Source: JAJPXC01 sp964510535
GTDB lineage: Bacteria > Bacteroidota > Bacteroidia > Bacteroidales > Muribaculaceae
Direction of reading: 5' to 3'
NCBI GenBank assembly: GCA_964510535.1
Contig: CAZECG010000019.1
Coordinates: 1 to 47,891, forward strand
DNA length: 47,891 nucleotides
Part shown: positions 1 through 9,108 of the stretch, piece by piece
How positions within the stretch are numbered: the stretch's first letter is position 1
Layout: each line of letters begins with the position of its first letter
Program-made: the position numbers and the translations under genes
The notes under the pieces: generated by a model
Databases searched by the model: none
What the model saw: only the letters and a program-made list of their open reading frames with translations
What the model was told of the DNA's origin: nothing

Positions 1-1397
1 CCGATGCAGAAGCGAGAGAATATGGTTGCGAGGAGGTCGGGGGTGGTGATGGCGGGGGTGATGTCGGCGAGGTGGTGGAGGGTTTCACGGAGGTCTTGGG
101 CTATGAGGTCGCCCGAGAGCGAGGTGTCGAGTCCGTCGATTACGCGGGCTATTGATTGTGCTGCGCGTGTGAGTGCTTGGGAGTGGCGGGCGTTGGTGAT
201 GAGAAGTTGGTCGGCGGCGAGTTGGTCGGCTCCGGCAGCGTGTTGGAGGGCTGATTTTAGTGTGTCGATACCGCTGCCATTGCGGGCGGATATGGCTACA
301 ACCGCTTTAGCCGCCTGACAGCGTTTGGCGGTCTCGGCTATCATTTGGCTGAGTGTATCGGGGTTTGTCAAGTCGGTCTTGTTGATGACGATGATGAGTG
401 AGGCGTCATCTCGCATGGAGGTGAGTGTTTCGTTGATTAGGTCGGTTTGTAGCGGTCTTGCGATGTCAGACACGAGCATGACCACTCTCGCGCGCCTTGT
501 GGCGGCGTGGCTGCGCTCTATGCCCATGGCTTCGACGGTGTCGGCTGTGTCACGCAGTCCGGCTGTGTCGATAAATCTGAACAGCAGGTCGCCGATTTCC
601 GCTGTGTCCTCGATGAGGTCGCGGGTGGTGCCGTGCACGTCGCTTACGATTGCTCTGTCATCGCCGACGAGGGTGTTAAGGAGTGATGATTTGCCTACGT
701 TGGTTTCTCCGACAATCGCCACCGGAATGCCTTCTTTGATGGCGTGGCCGGTCGCGAACGAACGCTCAAGACGGCAGATTTCGTCGCTGACGGCTGTGGC
801 GAGTTCTTTTAGTCGTTGTCGTGACGCGAATTCGACATCTTCTTCCGAGAAGTCGAGCTCGAGTTCGAGCAGCGATGCGAGTTCGACGAGCTGTCCGCGC
901 AGAGTCTCGAGACGTCGGGTAAAGTTGCCTTTCATTTGGCTGAGCGCTATGCGGTGAGCGGCTCGCGAGCTGGCGGCTATGAGGTCGGCTACCGCCTCGG
1001 CTTCGGTCAAATCCATACGTCCGGATGTGTAGGCCCGGCGGGTGAACTCGCCCGGTTCGGCGAGGCGGCATCCTTGTCGTAAAAGCAGGGCTATAAGTTC
1101 GCGCTGTATGAATTTTGACCCGTGTACTGACAGTTCGACGACATCTTCGCCGGTGAATGTCCCGGGTGTGCGGAATACTGTTGCAACTCCCTGGTCTATG
1201 GTCTCTCCGTTGTCGGGGTCGGTCACGAATCCGAGGTGGGCGGTGTGGCTGGCTGCTTTTTTGAGCGGTTTCCCCCGCCAGATTCTGTCAACTATGGTTA
1301 TGGCGAGCGGGCCGCTCACGCGTGCCACGGCGATTCCTCCGACTCCTGCGGGGGTTGATATGGCGCAAATGGTATCGTTGTTGTCGATTGTGATCAT
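1..1397 (-). CDS. mnmE: tRNA modification GTPase MnmE (3' end cut by window edge)
   Basis: MnmE works with MnmG to install the (carboxymethyl)aminomethyl group on wobble uridine 34 of certain tRNAs. The translation opens MITIDNNDTICAISTPAGVG, the classic TrmE N-terminal folate-binding domain. A helical domain follows, then an inserted G domain with the P-loop GETNVGKSSLLN, switch sequence GTTRD, the DTAG motif and NKTD. The last readable residues are RFCIG, so only the final Lys and stop of the family's C-terminal FCIGK motif, which carries the catalytic Cys, lie outside the window. At about 465 residues it has normal family length. The start ATG at 1397 overlaps the TGA of the upstream nuclease gene (ATGA), which suggests translational coupling. 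No frame disruption is seen. Confidence 0.96.
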   Translation of the reverse strand, partial: MITIDNNDTICAISTPAGVGGIAVARVSGPLAITIVDRIWRGKPLKKAASHTAHLGFVTDPDNGETIDQGVATVFRTPGTFTGEDVVELSVHGSKFIQRELIALLLRQGCRLAEPGEFTRRAYTSGRMDLTEAEAVADLIAASSRAAHRIALSQMKGNFTRRLETLRGQLVELASLLELELDFSEEDVEFASRQRLKELATAVSDEICRLERSFATGHAIKEGIPVAIVGETNVGKSSLLNTLVGDDRAIVSDVHGTTRDLIEDTAEIGDLLFRFIDTAGLRDTADTVEAMGIERSHAATRRARVVMLVSDIARPLQTDLINETLTSMRDDASLIIVINKTDLTNPDTLSQMIAETAKRCQAAKAVVAISARNGSGIDTLKSALQHAAGADQLAADQLLITNARHSQALTRAAQSIARVIDGLDTSLSGDLIAQDLRETLHHLADITPAITTPDLLATIFSRFCI

Positions 1398-2230
1398 TTC
1401 AGTGTGCTCCAATAATTAAATCTACATTCTGATTCTACCAAGTTCTCTATGCTGTCGGGCAGCTCCGAGAAGAAGTCGTGTCCCGTGACGCTCTCGACTT
1501 GGTCGATGCTGACTGCCGCGCATTGCATGCCCCCTTCGGCTCGGGAATTGGGCATGATGAACCCTATGCCTCTCGGTGGGGTGGCATAGGGGGCCAGTAT
1601 CACTTTGAAGAAACGTTTCGGGACTGCGACTCGGTTCTCTCCGATAAATTTGTCGATTTGGTCGGTCAACACCGGGCCGCATACGATTACGATAGCGCTG
1701 TCGCGTAATGCCCATTGGCGGCATTTCTCTTCAAGTTTCTTCCATGCGCCAGTGTTTAACGCTTTTGCTTGTGGGCAGATGTTGGTCATGTAGAATGACT
1801 CGGTCATAGCCTGCCGGCTCCATTTCATATCGGCGGCGGGGGTCATGTGGCCGCGGTCGTATCCTGAGCCGTGGTAGTCGGATGGGTCTGCGCAGCCGTC
1901 CACATCGTAGTCGCGCGCGAAGTTGTTGGCGCGTGGCTCGGTGCCGGTAGCTTCGTCGTGCGTCAGTTCCCAAGCCACCCAGTTTGGTATGTGGAGGTCG
2001 GGATTGAACGACATTGACATCCCGGTGTATGACACGAGGGTCTCGGGGATGCCTGATGTGGTTTTGACATATTCAAAATTGCCATCAAGCGGTCCGAACG
2101 CGTCAGCGGTGGCCTGATGGTTACATTGGCCGCGTGCGTAGAGCCACACCAGCCCGGCAATGACTGCGATGGGTATCAGTATTGGTCTGGCAAAGCTGCG
2201 CGGCTTTGGCTTTTTGTTTCTTTTTGTCAT
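1394..2230 (-). CDS. Exported or membrane-anchored DNA/RNA non-specific endonuclease (NUC1 family)
   Basis: This 278-residue protein belongs to the Serratia nuclease/EndoG (beta-beta-alpha metal) family, which degrades DNA and RNA without sequence preference. A basic N-terminus is followed by one hydrophobic segment at about residues 14-33, so it is anchored or secreted. The family signature DRGHM lies at 125-129, with His128 the expected general base. The metal-binding Asn region TNICPQ is near 150, and NTGAWKKLE follows at 159-167. Its 3' end overlaps mnmE by four bases. A terminator hairpin for ferritin lies just upstream, so this gene probably has its own promoter, though I could not identify a clear -7 box. 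Nucleic-acid scavenging or DNA clearance outside the cytoplasm is inferred. Confidence 0.9.
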   Translation of the reverse strand: MTKRNKKPKPRSFARPILIPIAVIAGLVWLYARGQCNHQATADAFGPLDGNFEYVKTTSGIPETLVSYTGMSMSFNPDLHIPNWVAWELTHDEATGTEPRANNFARDYDVDGCADPSDYHGSGYDRGHMTPAADMKWSRQAMTESFYMTNICPQAKALNTGAWKKLEEKCRQWALRDSAIVIVCGPVLTDQIDKFIGENRVAVPKRFFKVILAPYATPPRGIGFIMPNSRAEGGMQCAAVSIDQVESVTGHDFFSELPDSIENLVESECRFNYWSTLK

Positions 2231-2251
2231 TATTGTAATTAGATATACAAT

Positions 2252-2290
2252 AAAAGCCTAATAAGACATGGTTAATGCCCTATTAGGCTT
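2252..2290 (-). terminator. Terminator downstream of ferritin
   Basis: A perfect 10-bp inverted repeat, AAGCCTAATA at 2254-2263 and TATTAGGCTT at 2281-2290, is followed on the minus strand by a T-rich run. It sits 21 bases past the ferritin stop and separates that gene from the nuclease. Confidence 0.75.
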
Positions 2291-2311
2291 ATTCTGTAGT
2301 CAGCGGCTTGA

Positions 2312-2836
2312 TTATTCTCCGGCGGAAGCCAAAGGAGCGGGCGTGTTGAATGTGCGTGCGCCAAGTTCTTGGTCAAGCATATAGATACCCATGCCGTCGT
2401 TGCCGATTAGTTGGAACTTGTCGATATAGTTTTTGGCTGTTTCCTCTTCTTCTACCTGTTCGGCGACAAACCAGTTGATTCTGTCGCGAGAAGCGTAGTC
2501 GTGTTCGGCTTCGGCCATGGCATATAGGTTGTTAATCATCGCTGTTACTTTGCGCTCATGTTCAAGGGTGGCCTTGAATGCGTCAAGCACGGTGGCCCAT
2601 TCGGTTGGGACCTCTGCAATAGGAGCGAGAATCACGCGACCGCCGCGTTGGTTGATGTAGTTCATGAAAATTTCGGCATGAGCCTGTTCTTCTTTGAACT
2701 GCACTTTAAACCAGTTTGCGACACCGGGCAGCCCGGCAGTCTCGAAGTTCATACCCATTGAAAGATATAGGTAGGCCGACCATAGCTCGGCGTTAATTTG
2801 CTCGTTGAGAGCTTTTTCCAATTCTTTGCTTAACAT
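2312..2836 (-). CDS. ftnA: Ferritin, FtnA type
   Basis: This is an iron-storage ferritin of 174 residues that would assemble into a 24-subunit cage and oxidise Fe(II). The ferroxidase ligands fall at family positions: Glu17, Glu50, His53 (in EEQAH), Glu94 (LEHE), Gln127 and Glu130 (EQVEE). The short tail after residue 160 (MLDQELGARTF) is typical of Bacteroidales ferritins. The gene has its own -7 box just upstream, overlapping the end of the GH57 gene's downstream region, and its own terminator, so it is transcribed as a single gene. I see no obvious metal-responsive operator. Confidence 0.95.
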   Translation of the reverse strand: MLSKELEKALNEQINAELWSAYLYLSMGMNFETAGLPGVANWFKVQFKEEQAHAEIFMNYINQRGGRVILAPIAEVPTEWATVLDAFKATLEHERKVTAMINNLYAMAEAEHDYASRDRINWFVAEQVEEEETAKNYIDKFQLIGNDGMGIYMLDQELGARTFNTPAPLASAGE

Positions 2837-2862
2837 ATTGATATGGGTTTTTAATCTGTCGG

Positions 2863-2870
2863 CAAAGTTA
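2863..2870 (-). promoter_or_regulatory. -7 promoter element for ferritin
   Basis: Read on the minus strand this is TAACTTTG, an exact match to the Bacteroidetes -7 consensus TAnnTTTG, 26 bases before the ferritin ATG. No clear -33 TTG was found. Confidence 0.7.
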
Positions 2871-2874
2871 ACAA

Positions 2875-4251
2875 TTAATCTTTAACGGTGTCACTCTTCT
2901 TTCTCGATTTTTTCGCTTTGGTTTTTTCTCTCAAAGCGTGTTCCTCGTTGAAGTGCTCTATGTTGAGTCTCATCGATGTCACCTCTTTGTTTAGGGTTTC
3001 GATTTCGCGGGCTTGGTTGCGTATGGTGGTCAACAGGGAGTTGAGTTCCTCGTTTTCGATTGTCAAGGGATATTGTTCCTCCACGCGAACTATGAAGTCG
3101 GACAGTACATTCATATAGTTGGTAAACGCCTGGAATGGAGTGTCGTAGGGGGAGAAGCGGGAATGCAACTCACCGTCGGCGCGGCGTTTGGTCGACATAT
3201 AGAAGAAGTGGTCGCTTGCTTGCAGGTAGTTCCAGTCCTGCTTCAGTCTGCGGTCGTCGCATAGTCTGACGCGTTCGGCCACCGAGTAGAGTTTGTTGAA
3301 TGCCTCGTTTTGTAGCTGGTTGCCGAGCCACGCCGATGTGTCGCGTGCCTCGTCGGCCCACGATATGGGGTACATGACTGACAGCTCGTCGACGGCTTTC
3401 AGCTTGGTGACAGCCTCGGTCGGAGTCCAGAAGTCGATACCCTTTTCGGCTGCGAAACGCGGGAGCGCTTCAAGGAACTGGAATATTCCGCTTTCGCGTG
3501 CCTGCAGGCCGCCGAATGTCTCAAGATTCATGAATAGGTTGACGATTTGTTCCTCGGGGGGTGTGGCCGCAATCCAGTCGATATACTTATCCGCGGTCAA
3601 CGGATATGCGTCCCACTCTGTGTTGCTGAAACGGAATGAGATGTCGTCAGACAGTTTTGAGTTTTTGAGCAGCAGTTTGAGCTTCGGAGCTGTAGCGGCG
3701 GAATAGACGTAGTTAGGCGATTTCCATCCGAGTATATGCTTGGCACCGTCGGTAATGCAGCCTTTGTAGCCCATGGCGAGAATCTGTGGAGCCAAGTCGT
3801 CGCAATAGATAAGCTCAGTGTTGCGCAGTACTTTGGGTTTCTGCCCGAACAGTTCATAAATCTTTTTGTCATGTAGAGCCACTTGTGAGGCAAATTCCTC
3901 CGGGTCGGTCAGCGACGACAGAGAGTGGGCGTAGGTCTCGGCCAGTATCTCCACTTTGCCTGTGTCAACGAGCTTTTTCAGCAGGTCGATGAACTCGGGC
4001 ACATATTGCTCGCATTGTTCGAGGGCCACACCCGTTATCGACAGGGCACAACGGAATTTTCCCTTGCTTCCCTCTATCATTCTGAGCAGGCTTTCGGCCG
4101 CCGGTATATAACTGCGTTGCGCTATGCGTGTGATGATGTCGTCATTAGCGAAGTCATCATAGTAGTAATGGTCGTTGCCGATGTCAAAAAAACGGTAGCG
4201 TTTCAGCCGGAACGGCTGATGTATTTGGAAATAAAAACAGATTGCTTTCAT
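2875..4251 (-). CDS. GH57 family alpha-amylase-like protein
   Basis: A 458-residue protein of glycoside hydrolase family 57, last gene of a glycogen cluster. The N-terminal family motif is IHQPF (residues 10-14), followed by VEILAETYAHS (100-110). RNTELIY (143-149) holds Glu146 at the position of the GH57 nucleophile. The segment FMNLETFGG (240-248) aligns with the family region normally written FMDYETFGE, so the proposed acid Asp appears to be Asn242 here. The C-terminal part is helical and ends in a coiled-coil, Lys-rich tail (about 395-458). Intergenic gaps of 26 and 40 bases with the two upstream genes indicate an operon. It probably acts in intracellular glycogen turnover, but with the Asn it may be weakly active or regulatory. 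Confidence 0.88.
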   Translation of the reverse strand: MKAICFYFQIHQPFRLKRYRFFDIGNDHYYYDDFANDDIITRIAQRSYIPAAESLLRMIEGSKGKFRCALSITGVALEQCEQYVPEFIDLLKKLVDTGKVEILAETYAHSLSSLTDPEEFASQVALHDKKIYELFGQKPKVLRNTELIYCDDLAPQILAMGYKGCITDGAKHILGWKSPNYVYSAATAPKLKLLLKNSKLSDDISFRFSNTEWDAYPLTADKYIDWIAATPPEEQIVNLFMNLETFGGLQARESGIFQFLEALPRFAAEKGIDFWTPTEAVTKLKAVDELSVMYPISWADEARDTSAWLGNQLQNEAFNKLYSVAERVRLCDDRRLKQDWNYLQASDHFFYMSTKRRADGELHSRFSPYDTPFQAFTNYMNVLSDFIVRVEEQYPLTIENEELNSLLTTIRNQAREIETLNKEVTSMRLNIEHFNEEHALREKTKAKKSRKKSDTVKD

Positions 4252-4277
4252 TGTCTGGTGTATTGAGGTATTTGAGG

Positions 4278-5543
4278 TTAATTTTGTTGGGCTATCACTT
4301 TGCGGTATATGTCGATGACTTTGGCTCCGGCCTTGTCCCAGGTTATCTGGTTCACCTCGGTCAGCCCGTCATCATGTAGTTGTCGGTAAAGGGCGGGGTA
4401 GGTGATTATGGCGTTGATGGCGTCGGCCATAGCGTCGATGTCCCAATAGTCGGTTTTGATGACGTTGTCGAGGATTTCGGCGCAGCCGCTTTGTTTAGAG
4501 ATGACCGACGGGACTCCCATCTGCATCGCTTCGAGAGGGGATATGCCGAATGGCTCTGACACCGACGGCATGACATACACATCGGAGGCTTTGAACATCT
4601 CGTAGACCTGCTTTCCTTTCTGGAATCCGGGGAAATGGAAGCGGTCAGCTATGCCGCGCTCGGCGGCAAGGGTAATCATCTTATCCATCATATCGCCGCT
4701 GCCGGCCATTACAAATCGCACGTCGTGATTGTTTTTCAAAACTTTTGCCGCGGCTTCCACGAAGTACTCCGGGCCTTTCTGCATGGTTATACGGCCTAAG
4801 AAGGTGACCACCTTTTCTTTAGGTTTTTCCACTTCCACGTTGAGCAGTTCCGGGCTCAGCGGCTCGACAGCGTTGTGGACGGTCGTGACTTTTGATGGGT
4901 CGATGCCGTATTTTTCGATTACTGTCTGTCGGGTCATGTTTGACACGGTGATTATGTGGTCGGCGTGGAGCATTCCGTCGCGCTCGATGTTAAACACCGT
5001 CGGGTTGACGTTTCCGCGAGAGCGGTCAAAGTCGGTGGCGTGTACATGGATCACGAGCGGTTTGCCTGTCACTTGCTTGGCGTGTATGCCTGCGGGATAG
5101 GTCAGCCAGTCGTGTGAGTGTATCACGTCGCAGTCGATAGTGCGGGCTATCACTCCTGCCACAATCGAGTAATTGTTTATCTCATCGAGCAGGTTGTCGC
5201 TATATTTGCCTGAAAATTCAATGCATCCCAGGTCGTTGGTGACCATGTAGTTGAAATCGGCGTATATTCTGTCGCGTAGGTTGAAATACAGGTCGGGCGA
5301 CATCAATTTCCCTATGCGGCTTTCGACATAGTCGCGATTGACATCGCGCCATGCCACCGGCACTTGCGACGCACCGATAATCCGGGCGAAGCCTTTCTCC
5401 TCGTCTCCGTATGGACGCGGTATCACAAACGTGATGTCCATGTCGCCGTTTTGCCACATCCCGCGGGTCAGCCCATAGCTTGCCGTTCCGAGGCCGCCGA
5501 GGATATGAGGGGGGAACTCCCACCCAAACATTAATGCTTTCAT
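4278..5543 (-). CDS. Glycogen synthase-like GT4 glycosyltransferase
   Basis: A 421-residue GT-B glycosyltransferase of family GT4. The N-terminus MKALMFGWEFPPHILGGLG carries the Gly-rich donor/acceptor loop of starch and glycogen synthase-like enzymes. HSHDWLTYPAG (about 144-154) and the C-terminal EPFGISPLEAMQMG (the EX7E nucleotide-sugar motif) are clear. Sandwiched between a debranching enzyme and a GH57 protein, it is the likely chain-elongating enzyme for glycogen. This three-gene order is typical of Bacteroides relatives. It is cytoplasmic, with no signal peptide. The donor (UDP- or ADP-glucose) cannot be read from sequence. Confidence 0.9.
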   Translation of the reverse strand: MKALMFGWEFPPHILGGLGTASYGLTRGMWQNGDMDITFVIPRPYGDEEKGFARIIGASQVPVAWRDVNRDYVESRIGKLMSPDLYFNLRDRIYADFNYMVTNDLGCIEFSGKYSDNLLDEINNYSIVAGVIARTIDCDVIHSHDWLTYPAGIHAKQVTGKPLVIHVHATDFDRSRGNVNPTVFNIERDGMLHADHIITVSNMTRQTVIEKYGIDPSKVTTVHNAVEPLSPELLNVEVEKPKEKVVTFLGRITMQKGPEYFVEAAAKVLKNNHDVRFVMAGSGDMMDKMITLAAERGIADRFHFPGFQKGKQVYEMFKASDVYVMPSVSEPFGISPLEAMQMGVPSVISKQSGCAEILDNVIKTDYWDIDAMADAINAIITYPALYRQLHDDGLTEVNQITWDKAGAKVIDIYRKVIAQQN

Positions 5544-5583
5544 TGTCGTATCAGTTGTTTTTTTATGATTGGGTGATTGCGTG

Positions 5584-7527
5584 TTAAGGTTCCATGCGTT
5601 TTAGTATGCGTAGCGTGCGCAGTACCTCGGCCACGTTGGTGGCGTGGCTGATTGCTCCTCGCCCTGCGAATGGAGGATTGCCGTCATAGAGCTGCGACAA
5701 CGAACCGATGCACCCCTTTGACATCTCGTCCTCAAACCCTATCAGCATACGGTCGATATAGCTCACGCCGCTCAGGCTGAAGACTTTCAAGTAGGCATCA
5801 GCGTAAAATCCCATGAGCCATGGACGAGCGGGCCCCTGATGCAACGCTTCTTCACGTTCGCGCGGAGAACCCATGTGGAAGGGTCTGTAGCCGTAGCTCT
5901 TTGGCGAAAGTGTGCGCAATCCTTTGGGCGTCAGCAGCTCGCGGGTGACGACGTCAAGGACGCCCTTGCGCTGGCGGCGGTTGAGAGGTGAGTAGTCAAG
6001 CCCGATGGCTATAGCCATGTTGGGGCGCACCGACGGGTCGGCGTGTGTGCCGGCGACCCAGTCATAGAGATAACCGTAATCGTTGAGGAACGTGTTGATA
6101 AACGGCTCCTTCATCTTATCGGCCAGTGCGGCCCATGCTTCTCTGCGGCTTGCGAGAGACTCATCGCCTTCGCTCAGCTTGACCCCGAACATCAATGCGT
6201 TATACCACAATGCGTTAAACTCGACAAGCAACCCGGTTCGCGGCACCACGGGATGGCCGTCTATGACGGAGTTCATCCACGATACGGGGTAGCTGGTGCC
6301 GTTGGTCTCCACAAGTCCATCGGCGGTTACTCTCAGATTGGGGTGCCCGTCGCTGATGATGTAGTCGAGTATGTGGGCGACAAGACCCATGTATTTTTCA
6401 CGGGCCTGGTCGATGCCTTGGCTTTTGGCGTATTGTTGTGCAGCCCACACCGCCCACAGCGGTATGTCGGGGAGGCCTATGCCGTGGATGCTGCTCGACT
6501 CCTCGCCGCTGTCCATAAAATTGGTGAGTGCGAGCGCGGCTGTGGACATGATACGCTCGAAATCCTCCTTGTGGTCAATGGCGAGTGTGTTGCCAGGAAG
6601 CGACATGAATGTGTTGCGGGCCAGCACAGTCCCCCATGGATACCCCGAGAGCATATACATCTTGTCGCCTTCGGTGAGGTAGAACTGTTTGGCAGCGTTT
6701 TTAAGGCAGTTGAAAAAACTGGTTCGGCAAGTGCGGCTCCCAATCTCTTTCAGATACATCGAATTGAGCAAGCGCGGTGACACTTGCGACACTCCGGCCG
6801 AGAAGATAATGGACTCTCCCTTTTTTATCGGAATTTGGAAATATCCAGGCACCCAGAGGTCTTCGGTGTATGGGACTCCGCGCTCCATATCCTTGACATA
6901 CTCGATGCCGTTGTACCAGTGTGGGTCATACACCCATTCTGGTTTGCGGCTGAATTGCATATAGAGGGTGGGGTAGCCGGGGTAGAGGCAGCAGCTAACT
7001 CCGTTGGCCACTTCCGGACACTCGCCGTTGAGTGCCCCGTTGGCCACGCAAAGTTCGTTGGAGTCGCGGAACGCCAGAAATGGCCTGAACTGTAACGTTG
7101 TCGGCGAGTGGGCTTCGACAAGCGTGTAACGAATCAAAATGCGGTTTTCGCCTGAGATAAAAATCTTCTCTTTAGTCAGAATCACGCCTCCCACACGGTA
7201 TGTGAGCCGCGGGACGCTCTCGCAATCAAACTCGCGGATATACTTATGCCCATTGGGGCTGTAGATGCCGCCGGAATACCGGTGAAGCCCGAGGTTGAAA
7301 GGTGCGCCATGTTGGATAACCGTCTCGTCGAGCGACGACAGCAGTACCACGGGCTTGTATTCTTCCCCGGGACGGGGGATAACGAGTAGCCCGTGTTGCT
7401 TGCGCGTGTTGCATCCCACAATCGACGTGCAGTGGTAGGCTCCGGCGCGGTTGGTGCGCAACATTTCCTTGGGTAGCGATTGCTCAAGGTTGATCATGAG
7501 GTTCTTATCAAATTTAAGGTAGCTCAT
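5584..7527 (-). CDS. Glycogen debranching enzyme (amylo-alpha-1,6-glucosidase, GH133-like)
   Basis: A 647-residue protein with the N-terminal GDE_N domain (about 20-240; start region TNRAGAYHCTSIVGCNTRKQ) and a C-terminal (alpha/alpha)6 glucosidase domain (about 290-640). The latter contains YPWGTVLARNTFMSLPG, SSSIHGIGLPDIPLWAVWA and GPARPWLMGFYADAYLK. It hydrolyses alpha-1,6 branch points in glycogen. It is first in the GDE-GT4-GH57 operon, with its ATG at 7525-7527. The 184 bases upstream must carry the operon promoter, but no perfect TAnnTTTG was seen there. It is cytoplasmic, full length and intact. Confidence 0.93.
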   Translation of the reverse strand: MSYLKFDKNLMINLEQSLPKEMLRTNRAGAYHCTSIVGCNTRKQHGLLVIPRPGEEYKPVVLLSSLDETVIQHGAPFNLGLHRYSGGIYSPNGHKYIREFDCESVPRLTYRVGGVILTKEKIFISGENRILIRYTLVEAHSPTTLQFRPFLAFRDSNELCVANGALNGECPEVANGVSCCLYPGYPTLYMQFSRKPEWVYDPHWYNGIEYVKDMERGVPYTEDLWVPGYFQIPIKKGESIIFSAGVSQVSPRLLNSMYLKEIGSRTCRTSFFNCLKNAAKQFYLTEGDKMYMLSGYPWGTVLARNTFMSLPGNTLAIDHKEDFERIMSTAALALTNFMDSGEESSSIHGIGLPDIPLWAVWAAQQYAKSQGIDQAREKYMGLVAHILDYIISDGHPNLRVTADGLVETNGTSYPVSWMNSVIDGHPVVPRTGLLVEFNALWYNALMFGVKLSEGDESLASRREAWAALADKMKEPFINTFLNDYGYLYDWVAGTHADPSVRPNMAIAIGLDYSPLNRRQRKGVLDVVTRELLTPKGLRTLSPKSYGYRPFHMGSPREREEALHQGPARPWLMGFYADAYLKVFSLSGVSYIDRMLIGFEDEMSKGCIGSLSQLYDGNPPFAGRGAISHATNVAEVLRTLRILKRMEP

Positions 7528-7711
7528 GCTTAGTGGAATTTATATATTTTAGGGTATAAAGGATAATTATGTTAATCACCCACGAATTTAAATAATTAAG
7601 CCGAACCAACCAAATATATCATTCAAAAATAGCTTGTCGCGATGTTTTTGATTGCTTATGCGCCATTAGCATGGAGCTTTGCCGCCGGTGGTATCATGTG
7701 AGTTTCCTGAA
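7528..7711. other. Intergenic region before the glycogen operon
   Basis: This 184-bp AT-rich gap lies between the end of the GT4 gene and the start of the debranching gene, both on the minus strand. I see no gene, no strong hairpin and no perfect -7 element. TATCCTTTA near the debranching start is only a weak match. Confidence 0.5.
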
Positions 7712-9088
7712 CTACTGTAAATCCTTTTTGTGGAGTTCATTGAACAGGTCGATGTAAGCCTTGACGACGGAATCGCTGCCAAACTTACGCTCCACTTCCC
7801 GATGGAGCGTATCTCGGTCTATCGGGCTTTCCAATGCCCATAATATCCCTTTGGCCACATCGGCCGCATCCTTGAAGCGCGCGATATATCCTGTCTTTTT
7901 GTGGTCTATTATATCCTCCTGTCCGCCGTTGCCAAATGATACCGGCGTGCAGCCTGCCGCTTGCCCCTCAATCAGCGTGCCGGGAAGAGTTTCGCACAAC
8001 GATGTCGAAATCACCACCTTGGCCGATGCGTAGAGGTTGGCAACCATTTCGGCGTCATTGACTCGCCCGATATGGCGATGAGGGAATCGCAGCCGTTTAA
8101 GTGCCTCGGGATTGCGCACGGCTCCGAACAGCACCGCAAGCGATGTGTCAGCTATCTGTGGGTTGTTGTCAACGATTATGTTGAGAGCCTCTATCGCATA
8201 ATCGAGACCTTTAATAGGGTCGTCGAGCCTGGCTGCCCCCATGAGTATGATGTTTTTTGAATAGTCTATGTCGAATGTCTGAAGCGTTTTGCGAGGCTCG
8301 GTAACATAAGCTTTGACGGGGAAAGCGTTGGGTATCACTCTGACATCTTGGTCTCTGAGCAGGGTGCTTTCCCGACACTTGCCGGCGAGCCAGTTGGAGA
8401 CGGCGACAAATGTGATTGGGTGTCTTTGGTAAATCTTGAGCTTGCGCTGCAACACCTTGGCCGAGGCGTCGTTGTGAAGCCGTCCGTTGAGAAGCAGTGG
8501 GCAGTTGCCGCATCGCTTGCGGTAGCCGTCGCAATCGTGAGAATGATGGCATACGCCCGTCAGCGGCCACATATCGTGCATAGTCCACACCACCGGTTTG
8601 CCGAGCGACAACAATTTTTGCAATCCATTGAGCGACAGCATCCCCTGGTTGACCCAGTTCAGGACGATGATGTCGGCTTCTTCAATCCAGGGATGTCCGC
8701 TGATGTCGCAGCCAAATGAAGCCGGTGAGATGGTGAAAAGATTTGACCGGTTAAAGCCGTTGGCGATTGCCGAGCTGACACACTCGCCTATAAATTTGAG
8801 CCTGCGAGTGAAGTGCGAACCGACTTCGTCGACGTGGGGAGAATCGGATGTCTTGGCCAGTACCACCATTCGAGCGTCGGCCCCGGCCTTGCGCAGAGCG
8901 TTCATAAGCCTGAAAGTCACTACCGACGCTCCTCCAAGGGTGTCGCTGTGATTGACAAGGGCTATTTTCAACGGGCGGCTGTCAGTGACGGTTGCTGTCG
9001 ATGCGTCGCAATCAGCCGGATGCCCGGAGCGGTCGGGAGTGGGCTGCGGCTCTTTGTCTCCTGTGGGCTTAATCTGAGTTTGATTCAT
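7712..9088 (-). CDS. GT4 family glycosyltransferase (surface polysaccharide)
   Basis: A 458-residue GT-B glycosyltransferase. The catalytic fold starts near residue 42 (KIALVNHSDTLGGASVVTF). It is preceded by about 40 polar, Pro/Asp/Thr-rich residues that look disordered and may be non-essential. Characteristic segments are WTMHDMWPLTGVCHHSHDC and GNCPLL, a Cys/His cluster common in Bacteroidales glycosyltransferases of this type, and the C-terminal donor region ETLPGTLIEGQAAG. The flippase gene upstream ends 20 bases before this start, so the two form a unit probably building or exporting a cell-surface glycan. The sugar and acceptor are unknown. Confidence 0.85.
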   Translation of the reverse strand: MNQTQIKPTGDKEPQPTPDRSGHPADCDASTATVTDSRPLKIALVNHSDTLGGASVVTFRLMNALRKAGADARMVVLAKTSDSPHVDEVGSHFTRRLKFIGECVSSAIANGFNRSNLFTISPASFGCDISGHPWIEEADIIVLNWVNQGMLSLNGLQKLLSLGKPVVWTMHDMWPLTGVCHHSHDCDGYRKRCGNCPLLLNGRLHNDASAKVLQRKLKIYQRHPITFVAVSNWLAGKCRESTLLRDQDVRVIPNAFPVKAYVTEPRKTLQTFDIDYSKNIILMGAARLDDPIKGLDYAIEALNIIVDNNPQIADTSLAVLFGAVRNPEALKRLRFPHRHIGRVNDAEMVANLYASAKVVISTSLCETLPGTLIEGQAAGCTPVSFGNGGQEDIIDHKKTGYIARFKDAADVAKGILWALESPIDRDTLHREVERKFGSDSVVKAYIDLFNELHKKDLQ

Positions 9089-9108
9089 CGTCGATAGATT
9101 GGAAAAGA

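Noticed and set aside
325..957. 210-codon Ser-rich plus-strand ORF
   Set aside because: Antisense shadow of mnmE, produced by the G/C-rich codon pattern.
6043..6780. 245-codon plus-strand ORF
   Set aside because: It lies wholly antisense to the well-supported debranching enzyme gene and its translation has no recognisable domain.
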